A stretch of 31,657 nt of DNA from an uncultured Muribaculaceae bacterium (lineage in GTDB: Bacteria > Bacteroidota > Bacteroidia > Bacteroidales > Muribaculaceae). The stretch covers positions 1 to 31,657 of the forward strand of contig CAJTTA010000026.1 in the NCBI GenBank assembly GCA_910579305.1, read 5' to 3'. The notes under the pieces are model-generated. The model saw only the letters and a list, made by a program, of their open reading frames with translations, made no database searches and was not told where the DNA came from. Position numbers and translations under genes: made by a program. Every line of letters begins with the position of its first letter. Position 1 is the stretch's first letter. Shown piece by piece: positions 1-7,116 of this stretch.

Positions 1-81
1 GTTTTTACTCCCATTATCTTTAATTGTTAATACGGTTTAAATTCAAACGCTCTCTAAAACAATCTTGGCACAAAATTATTA

Positions 82-113
82 TTTTTTCATCACACTGCCA
101 AATGATAACTTTA
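82..113 (+). promoter_or_regulatory. Possible promoter of the pullulanase gene
   Basis: TAACTTTA at 106-113 matches the Bacteroidota -7 element TAnnTTTG at 7 of 8 positions. A T-run (TTTT, 82-85) lies 20 nt upstream, where TTTG is expected. The leader to the start at 192 would be about 70 nt and AT-rich. The match is imperfect, so this is a candidate only. No operator or regulator-binding repeat was recognised in positions 1-191. Confidence 0.3.
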
Positions 114-191
114 TAATATTGTGCGATAATTCACGTTTATCTTGTAGGTATAGAAATCTTTTTAAACAACCTAAAAAAACTCACACCTTAC

Positions 192-2216
192 ATGCAATTT
201 CCCAAAATAATGACTGCAGCCCTATCCGTAGCTCTGCTCGCGGGTGCGGCCGCACCCATTTATGCGGAGCGGTATGACGCACGTTTTGATTCTTATCCCA
301 CTTATTCCGGTTCCGACCTTGAGCTTGCCGTAGACAATTCCGGCACCCACTTCAAGCTCTGGAGTCCCAAGGCCACGCAAGCCCGAGTGAACATATACGA
401 CAACGGCCGCGGCGGCTCCCCGTCAGAGACGATACCCATGTCGTTTCAGCCTGCCACAGGCGTATGGATCGCCTCGGTGCCTGGCAAGCAGATGTATGGA
501 AAATTCTATACATTCCAGATCGAGCACAATGGCCGATGGCTCAATGAGACTCCGGGCGTATGGCCCAAGGCTGTGGGTGCCAACGGCATGCGCGCAGCCA
601 TAATCGACCTCGACTCCACCGACCCCGCAGGCTGGGATGCCGACCGCGGCCCGGAGGTGAAGAATTTCTCCGATGTGATACTCTATGAAATGCACCACCG
701 CGACATGAGCATGCATCCCTCATCAGGCATAGCCAATAAAGGCAAGTTCCTCGCGCTCACCGAGCCGGGCACCACTTCGCCTCAGGGACTCGCCACCGGC
801 ATAGACCACCTCAAGGAGCTGGGCATAACTCATGTACACATCCTTCCCTCCTACGACTACAACTCTGTGGATGAGACCAATCTTCCGGCCAACACTTACA
901 ACTGGGGCTACGACCCTCAGAATTATAATGCTCCTGAGGGCTCCTACTCCACCAATCCCTCCGATCCCGCCACGCGCATACGCGAAATGAAGCAGATGAT
1001 CAAGGCGCTGCACGATGCAGGCATAGGAGTGGTGATGGACGTGGTGTATAATCACACGGCTGAGAACGACGGATCCAACTTCGAGCTCACTGCGCCGGGA
1101 TACTACCACCGCCACTGGGACGACGGACGCTACTCCGATGCCTCCGGCTGCGGCAATGAGACGGCCTCCGACCGCCCGCAGATGCAGGACTTCATCGTGA
1201 ATTCCGTAAAATACTGGGCCGATGAGTTTCACATCGACGGATTCCGTTTCGACCTCATGGCCATCCATGACACCGAGACAATGAATCGCGTGGCCAGAGA
1301 ACTCAAGCAAATACGTCCCGACATCTTCGTATACGGCGAGGGCTGGACTGCCGGTGACTCTCCTCTCCCCGCTGAGCGGCGCGCGCTCAAGGAGAATGTA
1401 AGCGCCATGGAAGGCATAGCCGTATTCTCCGACGACCTGCGCGACGCCGTGAAAGGCCATTACTCCAATGCGGCTGACCGTGGTTTCGCCACAGGAAAGC
1501 CGGGCCAGGAAGAAACGGTGAAGATAGGAATCGTGGCCGCCACGGCACACCCTCAGGTGGATTTCTCCAAGGGAAGCAACTCCAAATTCCCCTACGCTTC
1601 TTCGCCTGAAATGATTGTAAACTATGTGAGCTGCCATGATGACCTCACTCTCACCGACAAGCTCCGCAAGTCCATGCCCGAAGCCTCCGACTCGGCCCGC
1701 ATGCGCGCCGCCCGCCTCGCACAGACTATCGTCTTCACCTCGCAGGGCACCCCCTTCATGTTTGCCGGCGAGGAAATATTCCGCGACAAGAAAGGCGTGC
1801 ACAACTCCTATTGCAGCCCCGACTCTATCAATGCCATTGACTGGAATCTCAAGTCAGCCAATGCAGAGCAGTATGACTATTACCGCGGCCTGATTGCTCT
1901 GCGCAAGGCTCACCCGGCCTTCCGCATGACCTCGGCCGCCGACATAGCCCGCCACCTTGTCTTCGACAAAATCGACTCATCCAGGCAACCCAATCTCATC
2001 TCATACACCCTGGTGAATCACGCAGGCGGCGATGAATGGAAAGACATAAAGGTAATATTCAACGGCTCTGCCTCCCGGCAGACTGTGAAAGTGCCGTCAG
2101 GCAACTGGAAAGTAGTGGCCATCGACGGACGCATAAGCCCCACCGGCGATCTCGGCACCATTAAAGGCGGCAAGGTCACTGTGCCCGGTACCTCGGCGCT
2201 GATTCTTGCCCGCTGA
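192..2216 (+). CDS. pulA: Type I pullulanase-like GH13 glycoside hydrolase, secreted
   Basis: Predicted to hydrolyse alpha-1,6 branch linkages of starch, glycogen or pullulan in the periplasm. The 674-residue protein starts with a signal peptide (hydrophobic residues 7-25, cut near A25) without a lipobox cysteine. A CBM48-like beta domain follows at about residues 48-140, then a GH13 barrel. Visible motifs are YNWGYDP (236-242), the hallmark of type I pullulanases; DVVYNH (283-288, region I); GFRFD (350-354, nucleophile D354); YGEGW (381-385, acid/base E383); and CHDD (481-484, region IV, D483). A C-terminal beta domain begins around residue 590. The stop overlaps the ATG of the next gene (TGATG at 2214-2218), which suggests translational coupling. 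It sits opposite a susCDEF set and probably finishes debranching after import, though co-regulation is inferred. Neopullulanase or isoamylase are less likely because of the YNWGYDP motif. Confidence 0.93.
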   Translation: MQFPKIMTAALSVALLAGAAAPIYAERYDARFDSYPTYSGSDLELAVDNSGTHFKLWSPKATQARVNIYDNGRGGSPSETIPMSFQPATGVWIASVPGKQMYGKFYTFQIEHNGRWLNETPGVWPKAVGANGMRAAIIDLDSTDPAGWDADRGPEVKNFSDVILYEMHHRDMSMHPSSGIANKGKFLALTEPGTTSPQGLATGIDHLKELGITHVHILPSYDYNSVDETNLPANTYNWGYDPQNYNAPEGSYSTNPSDPATRIREMKQMIKALHDAGIGVVMDVVYNHTAENDGSNFELTAPGYYHRHWDDGRYSDASGCGNETASDRPQMQDFIVNSVKYWADEFHIDGFRFDLMAIHDTETMNRVARELKQIRPDIFVYGEGWTAGDSPLPAERRALKENVSAMEGIAVFSDDLRDAVKGHYSNAADRGFATGKPGQEETVKIGIVAATAHPQVDFSKGSNSKFPYASSPEMIVNYVSCHDDLTLTDKLRKSMPEASDSARMRAARLAQTIVFTSQGTPFMFAGEEIFRDKKGVHNSYCSPDSINAIDWNLKSANAEQYDYYRGLIALRKAHPAFRMTSAADIARHLVFDKIDSSRQPNLISYTLVNHAGGDEWKDIKVIFNGSASRQTVKVPSGNWKVVAIDGRISPTGDLGTIKGGKVTVPGTSALILAR

Positions 2217-2539
2217 TGCAATCTCATCTCACAAAAGCGCAACGACAAGGCACAGCCCTGTTTCTCGGGCTGTGCCTCGTATGCCTCGCGGCCTCGATTC
2301 TCAAGAGCCGCAGCATGCCGGAGGCGCCCCCCCACCCCGAGGCCGAGGCTGCCCTGCGCTGCCGGCTCAATGCGTTGAGCTCCCATGCCGACACCAGTGT
2401 CATTGAGATGCCCCGCAACCGCCGCGACAAAGACAGCCACAGGAAAGAGAGACGTCCGCGCAAAAAGCAGGAGCGCCGGTCTCCCTCTCCAACTCCGCCT
2501 CCCCACGACCCCTTCGCCCCCGTACCCGCGATGAGATGA
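2216..2539 (+). CDS. Small membrane-anchored protein of unknown function
   Basis: 107 residues. A short polar N-terminus (LTKAQRQG) leads into one hydrophobic helix at about residues 13-31. The tail is rich in Pro, Arg, Lys and Ser, with a strongly basic stretch around 68-88 and a proline run near 90-97. The ATG overlaps the pullulanase stop codon, and a strong terminator follows 11 nt after its own stop, so it is the last gene of a two-gene unit. The arrangement 'LTxxQRxG + hydrophobic helix' resembles the start of Bacteroidota ComEA-like helix-hairpin-helix proteins, but no HhH repeats follow, so it could be a truncated or diverged relative. No function can be assigned. Chance reading-frame extension in GC-rich DNA remains possible, although start coupling and terminator placement argue for a real gene. 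Confidence 0.55.
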   Translation: MQSHLTKAQRQGTALFLGLCLVCLAASILKSRSMPEAPPHPEAEAALRCRLNALSSHADTSVIEMPRNRRDKDSHRKERRPRKKQERRSPSPTPPPHDPFAPVPAMR

Positions 2540-2550
2540 CACTCTATACT

Positions 2551-2590
2551 TACGGGCCGGCTTGCGCTGATCAGCGCAAGCCGGCCCGTA
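2551..2590. terminator. 40-bp perfect palindrome, terminator of the pulA unit
   Basis: Positions 2551-2570 are the exact reverse complement of 2571-2590, giving a GC-rich stem of up to about 18 bp with a tight loop at TGATCA. On the plus strand it is followed by TTATTTTA. It lies 11 nt after the stop of the small membrane-protein gene. Symmetry means it could also stop minus-strand read-through from rpsO. Confidence 0.85.
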
Positions 2591-2637
2591 TTATTTTATG
2601 CCGCACAAGAGAGCGAGAGCTATCAAAGTTAACAAAA

Positions 2638-2668
2638 AAATCCCGCACGCTTGATAGCGGCGGGATTT
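2638..2668 (-). terminator. Rho-independent terminator of rpsO
   Basis: AAATCCCGC (2638-2646) pairs with GCGGGATTT (2660-2668). CGC/GCG extends the stem inward around a TTGATA loop, with A2647 bulged. Read on the minus strand, the stem is followed by a T-run at 2634-2640. It begins about 37 nt after the rpsO stop. Confidence 0.88.
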
Positions 2669-2705
2669 CATGTCGTCGAGGCCATTGGCCTCACGTGATT
2701 CCGTA

Positions 2706-2981
2706 TTACTTGCGGATACCGAGCTCCTTCTGAGCTATGATAGCGCGGTAGCGGTTGATGTCCTTGCGGATGAGGTAGTCAAGGAGACTGCGACGCTGAC
2801 CTACGAGAGCCTTCAGAGCACGCGCGGTGGTGTGATCCTTGTGGTTCTGCTTCAGATGCTCAGTGAGATGCTTGATGCGGATAGAGAAGAGTGCGATCTG
2901 GCTTTCGGGGCTGCCGGTGTCGGTCTTGCCGCTGCCATACTTCTCAAAGATGGCCTGCTTTTCTTCAGTGCTTAAGTGCAT
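2706..2981 (-). CDS. rpsO: 30S ribosomal protein S15
   Basis: 91 residues, the usual length for bacterial S15 (about 89). It binds the central domain of 16S rRNA and contributes to the 30S-50S bridge. Recognisable family stretches are KYGSGKTDTGSPESQIALFS (about 14-33), HLTEHLKQNHKDHTTARAL (about 38-56) and VGQRRSLLDYLIRKDINRYR (about 60-79). The ATG start gives the standard N-terminus. The gene has its own promoter (3100-3131) and terminator (2638-2668) and is monocistronic. It sits between the pullulanase unit and the susE end of the sus-like operon, so a housekeeping gene separates what looks like one functional starch locus. Confidence 0.97.
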   Translation of the reverse strand: MHLSTEEKQAIFEKYGSGKTDTGSPESQIALFSIRIKHLTEHLKQNHKDHTTARALKALVGQRRSLLDYLIRKDINRYRAIIAQKELGIRK

Positions 2982-3099
2982 GATAAAGAAATTTTTTAAT
3001 TAATGATTAATGATACTTCGCAAGGGGAATGGTAGAGTCCGCGCCGCGACACCCGGCCCGGATGGCGCACAAGGCCTCATCATTACCCCTAAAGCGCCG

Positions 3100-3131
3100 C
3101 AAAGTTACACATTTTTATTCACTCCGGCAAA
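3100..3131 (-). promoter_or_regulatory. Promoter of rpsO
   Basis: On the minus strand TTTG (3131-3128), a 20-nt spacer and TAACTTTG (3107-3100) match the Bacteroidota -33/-7 consensus exactly. Transcription would start near 3093, leaving a leader of about 110 nt that could carry S15 autoregulation. No specific leader fold was identified. Confidence 0.75.
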
Positions 3132-3169
3132 TCCCGGGCCGCAATTCAATCAATAAAAGAATACGCCCC

Positions 3170-3189
3170 GCTCCACTTATGCGTGGAGC
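3170..3189 (-). terminator. Possible terminator of the susCDEF-like operon
   Basis: GCTCCAC (3170-3176) pairs with GTGGAGC (3183-3189) around a 6-nt loop. It lies about 56 nt after the susE-like stop in the direction of transcription. A weak, interrupted T-rich stretch (near 3156-3162) follows on the minus strand. It is close to the rpsO promoter, so termination here would insulate rpsO. Confidence 0.5.
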
Positions 3190-3245
3190 AGGACGGATCC
3201 TTACAAAATATTTATGATTCCTTGGTCAGCAGGGCCGACAGCCTG

Positions 3246-4280
3246 TTACTTCTTGGTGTAGGAGTAAACGTAAGGAATCTTGCTGAGATCTACAGTAAGC
3301 TCATATACACCCTCGCCGGGGACATCCATCATGGCGCCGCCGGGAAGCAGATCATACTGGAAACCGCCGAGCAGAACGCCGTTGTTATTGTTCATGCGGA
3401 ATCTGAACTGATTTGACTCGGGAAGAGTCTCGCCGAAGTCCACCTCGCCCTTGAAGACGCGGCCTGAGAGAGTGAGATTCACCTGCTTGGCATTCTTGTT
3501 GAAGTCGCCTATGGCACCGAAGCTACGTATCTGCGTGGCCTTGAAAGTGCTGGATTTCTCCTCCTCATATACGAATTCTATGAGATACAGCGCAGGAGTG
3601 CTCACAGTGCAGGGAGTAGTGCTGCCGGCCTCAAGAGCAGTAGAGCTCTTCTTGCCATAAGACACACCCTTGTAAGTGAAGGTATACTCACTGTTGACGA
3701 GGACATAACCGGTGAAGGTCTTGCCGTCGCCTGAGAAATTGGCGATCTGGGTAGTGCCGGCATCGCTGTTCACCGTAGCCATCTCATAAGCGAAAGCCTG
3801 GGGAGTGACGGTGAGCTGCTTGGTGCCATACCAGTTGTCGAGATTGCCTACGCGCACACGCTGGGTGCCCTGCACGAAATATGCGGCAAAACGCACGTAA
3901 TTCACCAGAGGAGTATTGTTGTTGCCGAGAGTCTCGCGGTAATATGCGTTCCACTCTGCGGCAGACACCTTGCCGTCAGTCACAGGAAGGGTCACGGCGT
4001 TGGAGAAATCGGCCTTTGTGGCGAGTTCCATCTCATATGCCACTGAAGCGCCGGCGGGCATATTCTCTATAGCGGGATTCGAGATAGCGGGAATCTCGGC
4101 TACAGATGCCAGATCGATTGCACCTGACGCGAGTTCGGATGACAGAGCAGGCTGCAGCTCGGAAGCATCCACAGCGGGGAGCTGGGGATTTACCTGCGGA
4201 GTGCCCAGGTCAGAATTGTCATCACATGAGGCAAAGCCTAACGCAAGAAGGGCGCAGCAAAAAAATGCTATTTTTTTCAT
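3246..4280 (-). CDS. SusE-like surface starch-binding lipoprotein
   Basis: 344 residues. Signal peptide and lipobox LGFASC with lipidated C19, followed at once by DDNSD, an acidic patch typical of Bacteroidota lipoprotein surface export. The N-terminal part (about 20-160) looks like the SusE Ig-like domain with an extended-helix region. The C-terminal part (about 240-344) has the SusF/SusE-type beta-sandwich pattern: IRSFGAIGDFN, FRFRMN, and the ending YELTVDLSKIPYVYSYTKK. The role is inferred as binding alpha-glucan on the cell surface beside SusC/SusD. It is the last gene of susC-susD-susF/E-susE, 75 nt after the preceding gene, with a GC-rich hairpin in the gap. Glycan specificity cannot be read from sequence; starch is suggested by the nearby pullulanase. 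Confidence 0.8.
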   Translation of the reverse strand: MKKIAFFCCALLALGFASCDDNSDLGTPQVNPQLPAVDASELQPALSSELASGAIDLASVAEIPAISNPAIENMPAGASVAYEMELATKADFSNAVTLPVTDGKVSAAEWNAYYRETLGNNNTPLVNYVRFAAYFVQGTQRVRVGNLDNWYGTKQLTVTPQAFAYEMATVNSDAGTTQIANFSGDGKTFTGYVLVNSEYTFTYKGVSYGKKSSTALEAGSTTPCTVSTPALYLIEFVYEEEKSSTFKATQIRSFGAIGDFNKNAKQVNLTLSGRVFKGEVDFGETLPESNQFRFRMNNNNGVLLGGFQYDLLPGGAMMDVPGEGVYELTVDLSKIPYVYSYTKK

Positions 4281-4312
4281 ATTATTGGTTTTGCTTTTTT
4301 GATGCGGCCGCC

Positions 4313-4336
4313 GTGCCGCCGGAGAGCGGGCGGCAC
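4313..4336 (-). promoter_or_regulatory. GC-rich intergenic hairpin between the sus lipoprotein genes
   Basis: GTGCCGCC (4313-4320) pairs with GGCGGCAC (4329-4336) around an 8-nt loop. No T-run follows on either strand, so it is more likely an mRNA processing, stability or partial-attenuation element that lowers susE output than a full terminator. Confidence 0.4.
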
Positions 4337-4355
4337 AGGCTGCCTGAGTGAATGA

Positions 4356-5237
4356 TTAGTCTACGGCCTCGTAGTAAACCTTCATTGTGTTGAGGTCGAC
4401 GGTCATCTTAAGGTTGCCGCCGGGATGGTTGTCGATATCCCAGTTGCCCTGACCATAGAAGCAGGGGCCGGAGTAGGCTCCGCTCGCGTCGAGGGAGATG
4501 TGCTCCTCCCAGAAGTTAGGCTCGGCTGAACCTATCTGAACGGCTACGTTATCCCAGTTGCCCAGCTCAAGGAAGAAGCGGAAGCCGCCTGCAGCCTTGT
4601 CGGAAGCGATGGGGAAAGTGCCGGAATAGATCTTTGAACCTATGGCATCGGTAGCCTCTGTGAGGATATACTCAGGAGTGGGGTTGTTGATATCCCAGCC
4701 GGTGCAGTCGCCTATGAGCCAGAGCTTGCCGGGCACGGGCACTGCGAAGAAGGGCTTCACCTGATCAAGCTTGACCCAGTTGGAGGCTATGCGGGAATAC
4801 TCCTGCTCTGACACAGTGGACACCACGCGCACCCACACCGGACGCACAGCAGGATCATACAGCGCGGCATTCTCCTCGCTGTCGGCACCCATGAGCGTGC
4901 ACATGGCGAGAGCCAGCTCACTTGCGGGCATGTCGATCACGGCACTGTTGGAAGTGGTGGTGAGCATCATGGTAGGCACATTCTCGGCCGCCTCAGGATC
5001 CTGGATGGCAGCCTCCACTGCATATGAAGCCACTACGGCCGGGCCGTAGTTGGCCTGAGAGACTGTGAGCTGGAAGGTGCTCTCCTCATCGAGAATCAAT
5101 GTGCCGGTCGCGAAGGGAGGAGTGTTGAGCACAAATTCAGTAGGCTTCTCAAGACGCGGCTGAGTGTCGCGCTTACATGATGTGGAGGCAAGGCCCACCA
5201 GCATCATCAGAGCCATTAAAATAGATATCTTTTTCAT
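4356..5237 (-). CDS. SusF/SusE-type outer-membrane glycan-binding lipoprotein
   Basis: 293 residues from the ATG at 5237, which gives MKKISILM followed by a hydrophobic run and C21 in the lipobox. The longer frame upstream begins with TTG at 5270 and would bury the signal peptide, so it was not used. An N-terminal SusE-like Ig domain (about 27-165) is followed by a C-terminal SusF-type carbohydrate-binding module (about 175-293) with LWLIGDCTGWD, FRFFLELGNWD, and the closing NLKMTVDLNTMKVYY. Aromatic residues in GDCTGWD and GNWD are the kind that stack on glucan rings in this family. It lies 33 nt behind susD. Two lipoproteins of this class in a row match the SusE/SusF arrangement of starch systems; which one is the true SusE equivalent is uncertain. 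Confidence 0.82.
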   Translation of the reverse strand: MKKISILMALMMLVGLASTSCKRDTQPRLEKPTEFVLNTPPFATGTLILDEESTFQLTVSQANYGPAVVASYAVEAAIQDPEAAENVPTMMLTTTSNSAVIDMPASELALAMCTLMGADSEENAALYDPAVRPVWVRVVSTVSEQEYSRIASNWVKLDQVKPFFAVPVPGKLWLIGDCTGWDINNPTPEYILTEATDAIGSKIYSGTFPIASDKAAGGFRFFLELGNWDNVAVQIGSAEPNFWEEHISLDASGAYSGPCFYGQGNWDIDNHPGGNLKMTVDLNTMKVYYEAVD

Positions 5238-5270
5238 TTTAGTTGATTCTGTAATTTGTAAGGTTGACAA

Positions 5271-7076
5271 TCAATAACCGGGGTTCTGCGGATAAGTACC
5301 GGCGGGATAAGCAGTGCGCACCTGAGTCGGGATGGGGAAGAGATTCATGCGCTGATCGATTGAGGTGCCGGTGGGGGCATAGCCCTTCCAGTTCCAGTTG
5401 TAGGTAGAGCCGGTGAAGCGGCCGAAACGCACGAGGTCAGTGCGGCGGCAGTTCTCCCAGTAAAGCTCGCGGCCACGCTCTTCAAGAAGATTGTTGAGTG
5501 TGAACTGAGCCACTGTGAAGCGGTCTACATTAGCGCGCTCACGCACGTAGTTGACATACTGGAGAGCGTCGGCTGCATTGCCCACTCCGCCACGGAGATG
5601 AGCCTCGGCAGCACTCAGGTATACTTCGGCCAGACGGATGACGGGGAGGTCGGTGTCGGGGAAAGGGGCCTGGGCGTCGATGCCGTAATTGTCAGGATCG
5701 CTGAGATCGTGCACGCCGGCACGGGGAAGACCTGTCTTGGGGTCGTTCCAGCGGGGAAGAAGTCCGGTGGAGGGATCGCAGGTGAGGTTGGTGAACTTGA
5801 TGGGCACATAACCGTCCTTGAAAGTGGAGAAGTCAGTGTTGTCCATGTTGAAGCCCTGGCTGGCGTCAGACCAGAGATAGGTGCGGTCATCCTTGCTGCC
5901 AATATAGGTAGTGGTCTTGCCGTTCTCGTCGGTGAAGGACTTCTCTGCGGAGAAGTTGAAAGTCTGCGCAAACTGCTTGGTGGTGTGCATGCAAGTCCAC
6001 TGGGCATTGATGCCGAACCAGCCGGGAGTGGCCACAGAAGAGTCGGTGAGCGAGGCAGCCATCAGGAAGAAAGAGCCTCCGTAAGCCTCCGTGAGTTCAT
6101 AGGCATAGGGGATTGTCCAGAGAATCTCGTTCTGGGAACCGAGCGATCCGCCGGGGGCGAAGATGTCATTGTTCGCGCAGAAAAGGGCGAGATAATCGTT
6201 GGCAAGGCCGGAGCCCTGGAATCCCGAGCCCTTGTGACGGGCTATGATGTTCTGGGCGTGATCCCAGCACTTCTGCCACTGAGCGGTGCCGGTGAATACC
6301 TCGGCGTTGAGGTAGAACTTCACGAGCAGGGCCTCCACGCCGTCTTTGCTGAGACGTCCGTAGATGTTGGAGTCGACCCAGCCTGATTCGGGAGCGATTA
6401 TGTTCTCGAGGTCGGCCACCACGGTATTGAAGAGCTCTTCACGGGTGGTGGGGACGGGGTTGGTGCCTGCAGCCTGATCATCCCAGCAGAGGGCAGCGTT
6501 GCCGTAGAGGTCGATCACATAGAAGTAAGAGAGGTCACGCAGGGCGCGGGCCTCGAGCAAGAGCTGATTCACCTCTGCGCGGGAGATCTGATTGCCCGAT
6601 GCCTGCTCGGGGAAGGAGATTCCGTAATCGCCGGCGTTGGCCACGAGGCGCATGAACTCGTTACAGATGGCTATGTGAGTGTAGAGGCGCGAGTAAGTGC
6701 CGAAGATGTTGGGGTTGGTGTCACTCCAGGTATTGGTCACGAGGTCGACCACACCGGCGTCGGGCCAGATCCACTTTGCCTCGTCGGTGGGGAACTCGTT
6801 GAGCATGAATATGGCACGGCTCCAGCAAGAGTAGCCGCCGTCGAGACCCGAGATGTCGGCAGAACCGCCGGCGCCGCTCTGACCGCTGACAGCGATACCG
6901 CTGTAGCACTTGCCCATTACACCTCCGATATATTCGCGGGGATTCTCGCTGAACTTGGAAGGGTCGATGGAGGCGGGGTTCTTAGGGAGCTGGTCGAGAT
7001 CGTTGACGCAGGAGCCGAGGCCGAGCGTGCATACGAATGCCGCACCCATGAAGAATTTGCTTATAATCGATTTCAT
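5271..7076 (-). CDS. SusD/RagB-family nutrient-binding outer-membrane lipoprotein
   Basis: 601 residues. Signal peptide with lipobox LGLGSC, lipidated C23, then VNDLDQLP. Family features are the early helical TPR region, RLYTHIAICNEFMR (about 130-143), LLLEARALRDLSYFYVIDLYGNAALCWD (about 192-219), and the C-terminal block VIRLAEVYLSAAEAHLRGG with YVNYVRERANVDRF and LLEERGRELYWENCRRTDLVRFG, all typical of SusD proteins. It caps the SusC barrel and captures oligosaccharide. It lies 40 nt after susC and 33 nt before a SusF-like gene. At about 600 residues it is slightly long for the family (about 500-600). Substrate is inferred from context only. Confidence 0.95.
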   Translation of the reverse strand: MKSIISKFFMGAAFVCTLGLGSCVNDLDQLPKNPASIDPSKFSENPREYIGGVMGKCYSGIAVSGQSGAGGSADISGLDGGYSCWSRAIFMLNEFPTDEAKWIWPDAGVVDLVTNTWSDTNPNIFGTYSRLYTHIAICNEFMRLVANAGDYGISFPEQASGNQISRAEVNQLLLEARALRDLSYFYVIDLYGNAALCWDDQAAGTNPVPTTREELFNTVVADLENIIAPESGWVDSNIYGRLSKDGVEALLVKFYLNAEVFTGTAQWQKCWDHAQNIIARHKGSGFQGSGLANDYLALFCANNDIFAPGGSLGSQNEILWTIPYAYELTEAYGGSFFLMAASLTDSSVATPGWFGINAQWTCMHTTKQFAQTFNFSAEKSFTDENGKTTTYIGSKDDRTYLWSDASQGFNMDNTDFSTFKDGYVPIKFTNLTCDPSTGLLPRWNDPKTGLPRAGVHDLSDPDNYGIDAQAPFPDTDLPVIRLAEVYLSAAEAHLRGGVGNAADALQYVNYVRERANVDRFTVAQFTLNNLLEERGRELYWENCRRTDLVRFGRFTGSTYNWNWKGYAPTGTSIDQRMNLFPIPTQVRTAYPAGTYPQNPGY

Positions 7077-7116
7077 AAAAAATTCTTGATTCTTAATTGA
7101 TTTTTACTGTTGCCAA

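Noticed and set aside
723..1802. 359-codon minus-strand frame opposite the pullulanase
   Set aside because: Antisense to the catalytic domain, rich in His, Val and Gly as expected of shadow frames, with no domain or promoter.
2536..2733. 65-codon plus-strand frame after the small membrane-protein gene
   Set aside because: It reads through the 40-bp palindrome and the rpsO terminator, so it is not a plausible gene.
5238..5270. Longer SusF/E-type protein starting at TTG 5270
   Set aside because: It would place 11 residues before the signal peptide; the ATG at 5237 gives a normal lipoprotein start.
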